A stretch of DNA of 64,000 nucleotides from Adiantum capillus-veneris (lineage: Eukaryota > Streptophyta > Polypodiopsida > Polypodiales > Pteridaceae). The notes below the pieces were generated by a model. The model ran no database searches, was not told where the DNA came from, and worked only from the letters and a program-made list of their open reading frames with translations. This document shows, piece by piece, positions 1 to 10,939 of this stretch (positions are counted from its first letter, which is position 1; every line of letters starts with the position of its first letter). The translations under genes were made by a program, and so were the position numbers. The stretch lies in assembly GCA_014529385.2 (NCBI GenBank), contig CM043960.1, positions 26,179,896-26,243,895 on the forward strand. The letters run 5' to 3'.

Positions 1-560
1 AAATAACAAAACCTCCACTAAAGTTATCTCTCTTTTGTTAAGTGCAATCAAAGTGGAACATTTATTCTTATGTAGAATAGAAAGTCTTTTGACTTCACAT
101 GTGAATAGAAAGTCTTTTGACTTCATATGTGAAAAGGCTTATCATTTCTTACATTATGTAAAATATATCATTTATTACAATCTTGCCATTCACTTTTGCA
201 TTTTAAATTAGATATTTTGTAAGGTTTATTTGAAGTCAATGGGAGTGATACATGGAAGCCCTCTCCTTCCTTGAAAATTTTAAGCTAGTTCATATAATAG
301 TACTAGTATGGCCGGTCGCCTTCGGCGACCTCTCTCTCTCCCCCTCTCTCTCTTTTTATCGCGTGCAACTGAGCTTTTTTTCTTTTTGGATTTTAGCCTT
401 CAAATCGCATATTGCGACACGTGTAAAGGGGAGCCGTTCCGCCATATTATGTTAGTAGATAGATAGATGGATCTTTGTAGAAAATTAATGAATGGAACTT
501 AGACCTAAATAGTAGCATGGAGATTGACGTTGATAATGAGATTACCAACCATGAAAATTT
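1..560. other. No gene seen; AT-rich flank
   Basis: No supported gene. The stretch has a short direct repeat of an 'agaaagtcttttgacttca' phrase near 80-125 and a small CT-rich patch near 330-352. Small open frames here have no recognisable motif. Confidence 0.5.
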
Positions 561-699
561 TGACTACTAGAAGGGGAAGACAACCCCTAGCTAGAGCCCC
601 TTATAGGATGAACGCCCCAAGGATTCTCGCTTTGAAAAGCTCTAATTATGACGCACCAACCAGCTCTCAACGTTCATAGTCTAGAAGATGAGCTCTCAG

Positions 700-900
700 T
701 GTTCAGAGTCAACACTTCAAAAGAGGAGAATCAATTGGCACCAATGGGCTTCCTAATGAATTCTATTTGGAATACTACGGTTTTATTGCCCCTTATTTGC
801 ACAAAAAATGTGAAGGAGCTCTAAGATAAGGAACTCTCAATAAGAATACACGTTATAAAGTTCATACTCTAAAAACATAGTAGGGAGGGTCAAAATAACT
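700..900 (+). pseudogene. L1 LINE reverse transcriptase, N-terminal fragment
   Basis: Translation on the plus strand gives GTNGLPNEFYLEYYGFIAPY followed by degraded sequence. This matches the start of the RT domain in the minus-strand LINE at 13.2-13.4 kb (GIDGLPNEFYMEFQEYLDPY). The pattern G-I-D-G-L-P-x-E-F-Y is the first block of plant L1 reverse transcriptases. There are stops soon after. The next RT block (KGRYILDA) lies only after about 570 bases of unrelated DNA, so this is the severed upstream part of the LINE that continues at 1495. Confidence 0.7.
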
Positions 901-934
901 AGAGACTCTTTCTTGCCTATTCAAGTCCCACTCT

Positions 935-1494
935 TTGAACTCAAGACGTCACCGCCAAGACACAATTGTTAATGTGAGCCAATTGATCGTCACGCCCTCC
1001 GTGCTCAGTGTGCAACATGCTGCATATAAAACCAATCGCGTCACCATTCTAGCCTCGCACGCGACGACAGATGGCTCTTTTCTTTGTCTCCACGTTGACT
1101 TGCATGCCTGAGTCCACGGCTTGGGAGAGAGAGAGAGACACTTTGATTTGAAAACAATCCCTTCACTTTTCTTTTTTGTTCTCATTCCCCAGCCTATATT
1201 GTGATTCCATCTAATTCAAACGTTTGCGCTACTTATTCTCTTCTATTTATAAGGTCTTTGCTATCTTTCTTTGCGGCTAGAGGATTTTCCGAGTTTTGAC
1301 CTAATGGACTCCTCCAGTGTTCGGGAAAAATGTGTCTAGCTTAATATCATGTCGTTTTCAATTTCAAAATTGTCAGTTGAGGGCAAGGGGAAAAGGAAAA
1401 ATTCCACCTTAAAATAAAGAAAAATAGTGAAAAAAAAAAAGCCCAACTTTTTGAAATTTCAAATTCAAGGAAAGGAATTTTGTATGTTTGGGAA
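935..1494. other. Unassigned DNA interrupting a LINE
   Basis: The two flanks are adjacent parts of one LINE RT domain that should be separated by roughly 130 bases, judged from the related copy at 12.9-13.4 kb. Here they are about 570 bases apart. The extra DNA has a short GA run near 1124-1137 and a TATA-like 'tatttataa' near 1245. I see no coding motif or terminal repeats. It may be a small insertion or unrelated DNA brought in by rearrangement. Confidence 0.35.
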
Positions 1495-3390
1495 AATAAT
1501 TTTTTCGAACAATGACTCCCTCATTCATAAAATAAAGAAAGGTTTGGTTAAAGGGAGGTACATTCTAGATGCCATCATCACTTTCTGGAAGTCAGGAGGT
1601 ATGTTGAATATTAAACTTAAGATCAACTTCTTTTTCAAAATTGTTTTTGAGAAGGTTTATGATAGGATGGAATGAGATATGGCCCTTGGCAGAGGTTTCA
1701 ATGGTTCACACAAATTCTTTTTGGCCAAACTCATGCAAAAGTGGCAATGAACAGTCTTCGCACAAATCCTTTTCCATTGAAAATGTCTATTAGACAAGGT
1801 TGTCTTTTGCTCCCTCTTCTTTTTGCCATATTGTTAGATGTCCTCCGTTGGCTTACTGAGAACGCTATCAAAAAGGAAAAGTTCAAGGGGGTTTAAAACT
1901 AAGGTGTCCAATCAATGTGGACCAAGGGGATAGTGTCAAAAAGGAAGGTATTTTGGCACCTGGGAGTCCCTATGGGGGTGGACGTAACACACAAGCAAAG
2001 ATTCTTATGGGTCTTGGAGAAGGTAAGGAGCAAGATGCGAAGGTGGGAATATGTGCTTCCCCCTTCCTGAGTAGAGTGAAAGTGATCATTTTGTTTATGT
2101 TCCCATACATAGCCTTCAACGGTCCGCTACTTAATGTAGCCAAATGCAACTGGAAAGAATTCTTGAAGCTAGTAAAAAGATTCTTATGGAAAAACAACAC
2201 TAAAGACTCGATGCCCTAGCAATGGGCAAGATGGGAGTCCATTGTGATACTGTAGAGAAGCAAGACTAGGTACCGGCTATTATGACAAAGGACATATGGA
2301 CAATGCTAAACTGTGCTCTCAAGGTGGCCAGTGGAAAAGGCTTGATGTGCATGATAAGTTGCTTGCCCCTAGGTGGTTTGGCCTAAAACTTGGGAATACA
2401 ACGGGCGAACCAGTTTGGAAATGCAACAGAGCAATGTAGGACTTGAAATGGGGAGAGCTAACAAGGAATTTTCACAACTCTATAACTCAATGGTCCCCTT
2501 GGCTATTTAAGGGGGGAAGCGACGTTTTGGACCCATTTTGAAGGAAAGTTGCTAAAAAGATTAATGACAAAGGACTACGATGGCTGGGCCATTTTTGGGA
2601 TAGCAGCACTAGCAATTCGAAAGGAATAGACCAACTGGCTACCTAGTTTCAGGTAAGTGGGACGGAATGACTGATAGTCAATAGAGCTTTAGAACAGCTA
2701 GACAGATGTTGTCTGCCTACCTGCGAGTCAAAGTTCGAGCGGAAAACATGGTGGTGGACCAAGAACATACATTTTCTTAAACCACAAACCAAGGACGTGT
2801 ATCACATCCTAACGATTTAGATGTATTGATTTTTCATCGTGAACAATCTGTGGGGTACGTAGTGGCCGAATTCAAGAGGGTGTCATTCGCGAAGAACATC
2901 TGGTGCCCAAAATGGTCGCATGCGATGGAGCTTTTTTATGGAAGGTAGGATGGGAGCCTTGCCGATTGCTATGAAGGTTCTAGCTAGAGGTATTGATCTA
3001 GATAGATACTCGCAATGCAGAACAGCTAGTGAGAATGTCCCTCACTTATTCAAGGAGTGCTCGGTGATCTGTGGTGTGGCAGGGAAGATTTGCAAAAGGG
3101 TTCAAAAGACCTGGAAGATAGGGTTCTTCAAGAATGATCTTTTCGTGGGTGGGAAGGTGTTCAACAACCAAATGCTACTTACTTGTACATAAATTATTGT
3201 GGTGTTTTTTTAATGGTCGTGGGGTGGCTCCTCTCTCAGTCAATGTATCTATGGTTTCTGGGAGATATCATGGCTCGATATGAGGATGACTTGAATTGTA
3301 ATTTTCTGGTTATGCTAATATAATGTACTCACCAGTGTGAGTTCTTCCTTTGGTTTTTTTTTGGGGGGGGGGGGGGGGGGGGGGGAACAG
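1495..3390 (+). pseudogene. L1 LINE ORF2 remnant, copy 1
   Basis: This is a decayed non-LTR retrotransposon ORF2, which in life nicks DNA and copies its RNA at the nick. Visible pieces in order are the RT block KGLVKGRYILDAIITFW, the motif A region with F-E-K-V-Y-D-R-M-E (active-site Asp changed or shifted), the motif B region MSIRQGCLLLPLLFAILLD, a linker with KRFLWKN, and a C-terminal zinc-knuckle block (zf-RVT type, C-x-T-A-S-E-N-V-P-H-L-F-K-E-C) at about 3015-3060. There are many stops and frameshifts. No YADD/FADD box was found where expected, so part of the palm domain is deleted. It is not coding now. The same family recurs at 4229-6100, 11571-15060 and 56050-57690. Confidence 0.8.
3363..3385 (+). 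repeat. Poly(G) tract, 23 G
   Basis: An uninterrupted run of 23 G directly follows a T run at the 3' end of LINE copy 1. The equivalent tract in unit 2 has 21 G. It could form a G-quadruplex on the plus strand, and its length is likely unstable or hard to sequence. Confidence 0.9.
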
Positions 3391-4228
3391 AAGGTGTTAA
3401 AGAAGATCTTTGTTTACAGCAGCAATAATAGTAATGCCAATACGATTGATGATGATCACATTATCTCATCTTTTGGTTTTGTTTATATACGTTTCGTTTG
3501 GCAAGTCGTTTAGTCATTACTCACAAATAGGTTATCCATTGCTACTAGGTACACTCCACAAGTTCTTATAGCATTGGTTTCAAGCCCATTGCAAATGGTC
3601 AAATTTTGAGATTAGAAATCCTTATGGGCTTCTATGTTACTAACAAACAAAGGTAGTAGTGGGTGGTTGAAAAATGTAAATCCAAACTTGGCAGGTGGAA
3701 AGGATAGTAGCCAACAGTTTCTTTTCAAGTGTTTGCTCTGAACCACTGACTCCTCGGCTCTGTCATTTTAATCTCTCCCCTCCTGGCATTCCTTCTAAGA
3801 CCTAGTTGATTGGATTCTATCACTTGTTAGGATATTCCTGTGATGAGCAGGTTATGATACTCAAAGCCTGAAAGAATAGGGGAGGAGTAGGTATCTTGAG
3901 CATTGGAAGGTTGGCAACCAAGACTTGAGTCGCACCATGGATTAGTAGGGTGAGTGTATACTAAATAAATGCATATCCATGTTTTCCTCCACAAATATAG
4001 AAGACATTCACAAACCCCACTAGCACTTTGTAAAAGGAGGGGAATAAGCTATCTTTTAGGTAGTGAAAGGCTCTTCTTAAACATAGGCTTGCCATCTCCA
4101 ATCAAATATCTCTCATGATCTCCTTGAAAACATTTCAACTCCAACCCTTTTCATCTACTACTATGGGTGCGACCTTGTGCAATGCTTTACCTCTCTTCCC
4201 CCCACTAACCCATGGTGCAACCCGGCTC

Positions 4229-6100
4229 CAATATAATTTTTACCGAACACTCACTCCTTCATTCATTAAAAAAAAAAGGTTTGGTTAAAGGGAGGTACAT
4301 TCTAGATGCCATCATCACTTTCTGGGAAGGGAGGAGGAAGTATGTTGAATATTCAACTTAAGATCACATTTTTTTTCCAAAATTGATTTTGAGAAGGTTT
4401 ATGATAGGATGTAATGAGAGGCTCCAATGGTTCACACAAATTCTTTTTGGCGAAACTCACACAAAAGCGGCAATGAACAGTCTTCGCACAGATCCTTTTC
4501 CATTGAAAATGTCTATTAGACAAGGTTGTCTTTTGCTCCCTCTTCTTTTTGCCATATTGTTAGATGTCCTAGGTTGAGAATGCTATGAAAAAGGAAAAGT
4601 TAAAGGGGGTTTGAAACTAAGGTGTCCCAGTCAATGTGGACCAAGGAGATAGTGTAAAAAAGGAAGGTATTTCGGCACCTGGGCGTCCCTATGGGGGTGG
4701 ACGTAACACACAAGCAAAGATTCTTATGAGTCTTGGAGAAGGTAAGGAGCAAGATGCGAAGGTGGGAATATGTGCTTCCCCCTTACTGAGTAGAGTGAAG
4801 GTAATCATTTTGTTTATGCTCCCATACATAGCCTTCAACGGTTCGCTACTTAATGTATCCAAATGCAACTGGAAAGAATTCTTGAAGCCAGTAAAAAGAT
4901 TTTTATGGAAAACAACACTAAAGACTCGATGCCCTAGCAGTGGGCAAGATGGGAGTCCGTTGTGATACCTGTAGAGAAGCAAGACCAGGTACCGGCTATT
5001 ATGACAAAGGACATGATGGACAATGCTAAACTGTGATCTCAAGGTGGCTAGTGGAAAGGGCTTGATGTGCATGATAAGTTGCTTGACCCTAGGTGGTTTG
5101 GCCCAAAACTTGGGGACACAACGGGCGAACCAGTTTGGGAATGCAACAGAGCAATGTAGGACTTGGAATGGGGAGAGCTAACAAGGTATTTTCACAACTC
5201 TATAGCTCAATGGTCCCCTTGGCTATCTGAGGGGGAAGCGTCGTTTTGGACCCATTTTGGAGGAAAGTTGCTAAAAAGATTAATGACAAAGGACTACTAT
5301 GACTGGGCCATCTTTGGGATAGCAGCACTAGCAATTCAAAAGGAATAGACCAACTGGCTACCCAGTTTCACGTCAGTGGGACGGAATGACTGATAGTCAA
5401 TAGAGCTTCAGAACAGCTAGACAGATGTTGTCTGCCTACCCGCGAGTCCAAGTTCGAGCGGAAAACATGGTGGTGGCCCAAGAACATACATTTTCTTAAA
5501 CCACAAACCAAGGACGTGTATCACAGCCTAATGATTTTGATGTATTGATTTTTCATCGTGAACAATCTGTGGGGTAAGTAGCGGCCTAATTCAAGAGGGT
5601 GTCAATCGTGAAGAACATCTGGTGCCCAAAATGGTCACATGGGATGAAGGTTTTTTATGGAAGGTAAGATGGGGAGCCTTGCCGATTGGTGTGAAGGTTC
5701 TAGTTAGAGGTATTGATCTAGATAGATTCTCGAAATGCAGAATGGCTAGTGAGAACGTCCCTCACTTATTCAAGGAGTGCTCGGTGATCTGTGGTGTGGC
5801 AGGGAAGATTTGCAAAAGGGTTCAAAAGACCTGGAAGATAGGGTTCTTCAAGAATGATCTTTTCGTGGGTGGGAAGGTGTTCAACAACCAAGTGCTACTT
5901 ACTTGTACATAAATTATTGTGGTGTTTTTTTAATGGTCGTGGGATGGCTCCTCTCAGTCAATGTATCTATGGTTTCTGGGAGATATCATGGCTCGATATG
6001 AGGATGACTCGAATTGTAATTTTCTGGTTATGCTAATATAATGTTCTCACCATTGTGAGTTCTTCCTTTGGTTTTGGGGGGGGGGGGGGGGGGGGGAAAC
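4229..6100 (+). pseudogene. L1 LINE ORF2 remnant, copy 2
   Basis: The same fragments as in copy 1 appear in the same order: GRYILDAIITFW, MSIRQGCLLLPLLFAILLD, KRFLWK, and the C-terminal zinc block with SENVPHLFKEC near 5750-5790. It shares most stops with copy 1, so the element was already dead when the segment duplicated. Unit 2 has further small changes, such as a shortened region after motif B. It is not a separate insertion. Confidence 0.8.
6076..6096 (+). repeat. Poly(G) tract, 21 G
   Basis: This is the counterpart of the 23-G tract in unit 1, at the 3' end of LINE copy 2. Confidence 0.9.
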
Positions 6101-7066
6101 TGAAGGTGTTCAAGAAGATCTTTGTTTACAGCAGCAATAATAGTAATGCCAATAGGATTAATGATGATCACATTATCTCATCTTTTGGTTTTGTTTATAT
6201 ACCTTTTGTTTGGCAAGTTGTTTCAAGTCATTACTCACAAATAGGTTATCCATTGCTACTAGGTACACTCCACAAGTTCTTATAGCATTGGTTGCAAGCC
6301 CATTGCAAATGGTCAAATTTTGAGATTAGAAATCCTTATGGGCTTCTATGTTACTAACAATCAAAGGTAGTAGTGGGTGGTTGAAAAATGTAAATCCAAA
6401 CTTGACAGGTGGAAAGGATAGTAGCCAACCGTTTCTTCTCAAGTGTTTGCTCTGAACCACTGACTCCTCGGCTCTGTCATTTTAATCTCTCCCCTCTTGG
6501 CATTCCTTAAAAGACCTAGTTAATTGAATTCTATCAGGAGCAGGTTATGATACTCAAAGGTTGACAGAATAGGGGAGGAGTAGGTATCTTGAGCATTGGA
6601 AGGTTGGCAACCAAGACTTGAGTCGCACCATGGGTTAGTAGGGTGAGTGTATACTAAATAAATGCATATCCATGTTTTCCTCCACAAATATAGAAGACGT
6701 TCACAAACCCCACTAGCACTTTGTAAAAGGAGGGGAATAAGCTATCTTTTAGGTAGTGAAAGACTCTTCTTCAACATAGGCTTGCCATCTCCAATCAAAT
6801 ATCTCTCATGATCTCCTTGAAAACATTTCAACTCCAACCCTTTTCATCTACTACTATGGGTGCGACCTTGTGCAATGCTTTACCTCTCTTCCCCCCACTA
6901 ACCCATGGTGTAACCCGGCTCCAAGATGGCCGATAAATGGAGCAGTGGATTCTCATTGGGCCCTCCTCATTAAAAGAGATACTCATACCTTCTCTAGTAT
7001 TACATCTTGTGGCTCATCGAAAGGCTTTAGACTAGGGGACATGGCTACAAGCTCTTCCAAAGGCAA

Positions 7067-7072
<6 letters not shown>

Positions 7073-7100
<28 letters not shown>
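7073..7100 (+). repeat. (CT)n microsatellite
   Basis: A run of about 14 CT units lies downstream of the receptor kinase gene, in otherwise unique sequence. From 6926 to 7432 I see no gene; part may be the 3' untranslated region of the minus-strand kinase gene. Confidence 0.9.
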
Positions 7101-7105
<5 letters not shown>

Positions 7106-7432
7106 CTTGCTAGCATGGGAAAACTAAACCCCGTTTTCTCATTAGGGCAAACTCAAAATTTCAGCTGGTTCTTTCAAGCTCTAGCCATTATATTTACAGG
7201 GTAATGAATGCCCTTTCTCGTGTGTACACCGGCCTAGTATGTCTTCCAAACTAAAACGGGGGCGGGAACTATGGGAACAATGGGGATGGCCTCCAACAAA
7301 GAGGTGATTCACGCTGCATAAGAACACCTACCATAGGTCCCTCCTACAAACTTACAAACTTACACTGTACAACACCCTCAAGAATTGGCAAATAGGCTCT
7401 ACTAAGAGGTGATACACACCATGTCCAGCAAT

Positions 7433-10400
7433 TCAATTAGAAACGAGGCCTTCCAAATGTTTGGCAACCGTTTTCATGGAAGGGCGCTTTTCGGGGACCT
7501 CCAAGGTGCAAGCTTGAGCAAGCTCCAAGAAGAGGAGCAGCTCCTCATCACGCCCATTTGCACTCTGCTTCACAGAAGGGTGGTAAGCTCGCTCAGGTGT
7601 AGAAGCTCTCAAGAGGGCCCTGACCCAGTCCACTAAGCTGCCATCATTGGGCTGCTCGGGAGACTCCTTGCTTAGGTAGGGGGGGAACATGTTGATAGGG
7701 TGCATGCCTGTGATAAGCTCTAGCATGACCACTCCAAAGCTGTAGACATCCCCTTTGGTGGTGGCCCTCCATGTTTGGCAGTACTCTGGTGGGACATACC
7801 CCAAGGTCCCTGCTACTACTGTGCTCACATGGCTATACCCATCATCTATCTCCCTTGCTAACCCAAAATCTGCCAAATACCCATTAAACTCCTCATCCAG
7901 CAGCACATTGCTTGCCTTCATATCCCTGTGTATCAACACTGGAGTGCACTCATGGTGCAAATAGCTCAATGCCCTTGCACAATTGCTTGCTATCCTCACC
8001 CTCCTCGCCCATGTTAGCATCTCCGCGCCACCTTCCCTGTCATGTAGCCAATCCTCCAAGCTCCCATTGCTTAGAAACTTGTACACCAACAGCTTCTCCG
8101 CACCGAACACACAACACCCCAACAGAGGCACCAGATTCTCTTGCACTATGCTCCCCAATGTCTCCATCTCTGCTAGAAATTCCCTCTCCCCTTGTGCCCC
8201 ATGATGTACAAGCTTCTTTATAGCCACTGTAGTACCATTTGCGAGCTTCGCTTTGTACACCACGCCGAACCCGCCGCATCCGAGAATGTTTTCCTCACTG
8301 AAGTTATTTGTCGCCAGCAAAATGTCTGCATAATTGAGGTGCTTTAGAGAAGCACATGGAGCTGGCAGATGATCCCCTTTCCTATTAAACATGTACACAG
8401 CGGTCTCAATCCCATCACAATTTGAGTAATCATCTTCAAGTTTATTGAACATATCGTGTTGAGAAGCATGGCAGCTGTTACCATTGAGAAGGGCCCTCCT
8501 CCTGAGCACATATATACCTAGTCCAGTGCCCAACAACACAAAAGAGGAGGTCAGAATGAAGAGGACGAGAAGCGATTTCGAGCTGAGTAAATTTTCGCTT
8601 TGAGATTCCGAGCCAGCTTCCGTGGTCGTGTTCAGTAGGCTGCCACAGAAGGGCAAGGTAGTGGAATTAGTACTAGAGTTTTGATCCTCCCTCATACCAG
8701 CCATGCCGTCATAGCACAAGAGAGGGTCACCTATGTAAGAACCGAGGCCAAAGGTGAGGAATTGGGCTGAGGAAGGTATGCTCCCTGAAAGCCAAGGATT
8801 GTAGGAGACATTGAAGCTGGATAGCTGGGTGAGGTTGCCAAGAGATGAAGGGAGGGGCCCACTCAGATTGTTGTATGACAAATCCAGCAAGGCCAGGCAC
8901 GTCGTATTTCCGAGGGAGGACGGGATCGGACCACTAAGGAGATTCCGCGACAGATTGAGATGCCGCAATGGGAGCTTGCCGAGGCCGTCCGGTAGATTTC
9001 CTATGAAGAGGTTGCTACTAAGCAGCAACATTGAAATCTGATTGCCCTGAAAGCTAAAAGGGATGCTTCCTGTGAAATTATTATCTGTAAGTTGAATATA
9101 TCCTCCTGATCCAGGGGTCTGCCCACATGCAAAGGTTGAAGGTATCCCTGTGAGAAGCTCAATCCACATGGATTTGCACCTTGTTTTGTCCAAAATGTCA
9201 TACATGAAGCTGTATGGAGTGAAACTCTCCGGGATCCACCTCTTCATCATAAGGCACTCTCCGAGGGCCCGCGGCGGATTGATGGTTCTCGCATTGATGG
9301 AAAAAACTCTTTGTGGGTCTTGCCCCATTGTGGCCAACTCTGAAGGTAGCTCCCCTGTGAGTGCATTGCTTCTGAGGTTGAGCCAAAGCAAGCTAGTGCA
9401 GTTGCCCAACTGCGGCGGTATCGCTCCTGTCAGTTCGTTGTAGGCAAGCATGAGCCACAATAGATTTTGGAGTTGGCCTACAGAGGATGGAATGGGTCCT
9501 TGGAGCTTGTTGGATGACAGATCTAGGAAGACAAGGGCAGTTAGGGCTCCTAATTCTGTTGGGATCTCTCCATTAAACTGGTTATTAGCAAGCAAGAGGA
9601 ACTGCAAAGATGAGAGATTCATGAATTGAGGGGATATAGAACCAGACAGGTTATTGCTGCTGAGGTCCAAGAATTTGAGCCCTGATCCATTGAAGAAAGA
9701 GGATGGTATGGGCCCTTCAAAAGCATTGGAGTGGAGTACAAGAAACTGCAAAGAGGGCATTTGATTGAAAAATTCAGGTAGATTTCCACCCAAAGAGTTT
9801 GTATCAAGGTCAAGAAGGCTTAAGTACTTGCAATTAGAGAGCTCATTCGGGATGCTTCCCACAAAGAAATTGGAGCCAGCCATGAGGACTTGAAGAGAGG
9901 AGATATTCCCAAGCTCTGGAGGCATGGAACCATTGAAGGAATTCTCTGAGAGATTGAGCACCTCTAAAGCAATGAAATCACCCACCTCAGATGAGAGCTC
10001 TCCTGCCAATTTGTTGCCTGAGATGTCCAAGTGCTGAAGGGAAGAGCAATTGGTTAAAAACAGGGGAAACCCGCCGGTGAAATTATTGTCTGAGAGGTCC
10101 AAAAGCTGCAGAGCACTCTTTGAGCATAGGGATGGAGCTATGGGGCCTAGAAGCTTGCTACCAGAGATGTTAAGGTTACGCAGAGATGACAAGCTTGTGA
10201 GATTGACGGGCAAATTTGAGTCTGTGAAGAGGTTGTAGCTGAGATCTAGAGTCTGCAAGTTATTGCAATCTTGCCATGGCACAGAGAACAATCCCTCAAA
10301 GGAGTTGGTTGACACAATGAGGAATTGTAGAGCAGAGCAATTGCTGGGAATTGCCTGGCTGAGAGAAGAGACGATCTTGTTCGCACTCAGATTTAGAGTC

Positions 10401-10891
10401 TGCAAGCTAGAAAGAGGAGAGAGGGAGACGAGAGAAGAGAAATTGTTGTATGAGAGATCAAGAGAGATGAGATTGGTGCAGTTTGCTATGTCCTCAGAGA
10501 TGAAGCCTGTGAAGGAGTTGTGAGAGAGGTTGAGAGAGAAGAGGGAGGAGAGGTTAGAGAAGCCTGAGACAAGCGGGGTAGAGATATTGGAGAGAGAAGA
10601 GAGGTCAAGGCCAGTAACCCTGGTTGAGTTATCCACAGAGCTGCAGGAGACTCTGCTCCATGCGCATGGGCCGCTCGTTGCAGAAGAACTTGAGTTAGTC
10701 GAGCTGGTGCTATCGAGGCTGATCCAATCGCTTAAAGCAGATATGGTGTTGTTCAAGCTTTGCAGGAGGGAGAGCCTGATCTGAAGCAAAGCTTGCTGAT
10801 CATCATCAAGAAGAGCGCCTTCCTGAAGAGATGGCAGCGTGCTGAAGAAGACGATGACGAGGAAGGCGAGCTTGCATGCAGAGAAGGCCAT
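7433..10891 (-). CDS. LRR receptor-like kinase with island domain (subfamily X-like)
   Basis: An intact single-exon gene of 1152 residues, expected at the plasma membrane, where the ectodomain senses a ligand and the kinase signals inward. Residues 1-25 look like a signal peptide. An LRR cap with C76 and C83 follows, then about 20 leucine-rich repeats of plant type (LxxLxLxxNxxxGxIP). A non-LRR island at about 533-598 (GECLMMKRWIP, then CKSMW and ACG) precedes the last LRRs. One membrane segment spans about 771-797. The kinase has a glycine loop at 871-881, K892, HRDMKASN at 988-995 (RD type), DFG at 1008-1010 and GTLGYVPPEY at 1028-1037, so it looks catalytically competent. From memory, the island with W-I-P and paired cysteines most resembles Arabidopsis At1g74360 (NILR1); BRI1 and PSKR are more distant. 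Ligand unknown. The ATG is followed by a good signal peptide, which supports this start. Confidence 0.93.
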   Translation of the reverse strand: MAFSACKLAFLVIVFFSTLPSLQEGALLDDDQQALLQIRLSLLQSLNNTISALSDWISLDSTSSTNSSSSATSGPCAWSRVSCSSVDNSTRVTGLDLSSLSNISTPLVSGFSNLSSLFSLNLSHNSFTGFISEDIANCTNLISLDLSYNNFSSLVSLSPLSSLQTLNLSANKIVSSLSQAIPSNCSALQFLIVSTNSFEGLFSVPWQDCNNLQTLDLSYNLFTDSNLPVNLTSLSSLRNLNISGSKLLGPIAPSLCSKSALQLLDLSDNNFTGGFPLFLTNCSSLQHLDISGNKLAGELSSEVGDFIALEVLNLSENSFNGSMPPELGNISSLQVLMAGSNFFVGSIPNELSNCKYLSLLDLDTNSLGGNLPEFFNQMPSLQFLVLHSNAFEGPIPSSFFNGSGLKFLDLSSNNLSGSISPQFMNLSSLQFLLLANNQFNGEIPTELGALTALVFLDLSSNKLQGPIPSSVGQLQNLLWLMLAYNELTGAIPPQLGNCTSLLWLNLRSNALTGELPSELATMGQDPQRVFSINARTINPPRALGECLMMKRWIPESFTPYSFMYDILDKTRCKSMWIELLTGIPSTFACGQTPGSGGYIQLTDNNFTGSIPFSFQGNQISMLLLSSNLFIGNLPDGLGKLPLRHLNLSRNLLSGPIPSSLGNTTCLALLDLSYNNLSGPLPSSLGNLTQLSSFNVSYNPWLSGSIPSSAQFLTFGLGSYIGDPLLCYDGMAGMREDQNSSTNSTTLPFCGSLLNTTTEAGSESQSENLLSSKSLLVLFILTSSFVLLGTGLGIYVLRRRALLNGNSCHASQHDMFNKLEDDYSNCDGIETAVYMFNRKGDHLPAPCASLKHLNYADILLATNNFSEENILGCGGFGVVYKAKLANGTTVAIKKLVHHGAQGEREFLAEMETLGSIVQENLVPLLGCCVFGAEKLLVYKFLSNGSLEDWLHDREGGAEMLTWARRVRIASNCARALSYLHHECTPVLIHRDMKASNVLLDEEFNGYLADFGLAREIDDGYSHVSTVVAGTLGYVPPEYCQTWRATTKGDVYSFGVVMLELITGMHPINMFPPYLSKESPEQPNDGSLVDWVRALLRASTPERAYHPSVKQSANGRDEELLLFLELAQACTLEVPEKRPSMKTVAKHLEGLVSN

Positions 10892-10892
10892 T

Positions 10893-10894
<2 letters not shown>

Positions 10895-10935
<41 letters not shown>
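10895..10935 (-). repeat. (CT)n in the receptor-kinase leader
   Basis: About 20 GA units on the plus strand (CT in the gene's sense) end 4 bases before the start codon. It lies in the 5' leader or core promoter. CT/GA leader repeats are common in plant genes and can influence expression; that role here is inference. No clear TATA box was identified further upstream (10936-11260). Confidence 0.85.

Positions 10936-10939
<4 letters not shown>

Larger units (their letters stand above)
1495..4228. repeat. Tandem duplication, unit 1 (about 2.73 kb)
   Basis: The unit starts near 'ataattttttcgaac' and ends after '...ccatggtgcaacccggctccaa'. The next base resumes with 'tataatttttaccgaac', the start of unit 2. 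It contains the LINE 3' half and about 840 bases of non-LINE flank, so the duplication is genomic and not two LINE insertions. Boundaries are good to about ten bases. Confidence 0.8.
4229..6925. repeat. Tandem duplication, unit 2 (about 2.7 kb)
   Basis: This is a second head-to-tail copy of 1495-4228, ending at '...ccatggtgtaacccggctccaa' before unique sequence. Differences are scattered substitutions and small indels, for example a deletion near 1840-1870 of unit 1 relative to 4570, and a loss of about 30 bases near 6530. The duplication is therefore older than the last few mutations but clearly recent relative to the decay of the LINE inside it. Confidence 0.8.

Noticed and set aside
7755-8279. 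Open frames antisense to the receptor kinase, several over 70 codons
   Set aside because: They lie wholly opposite the conserved kinase domain and have no motif; codon bias of the real gene explains them.
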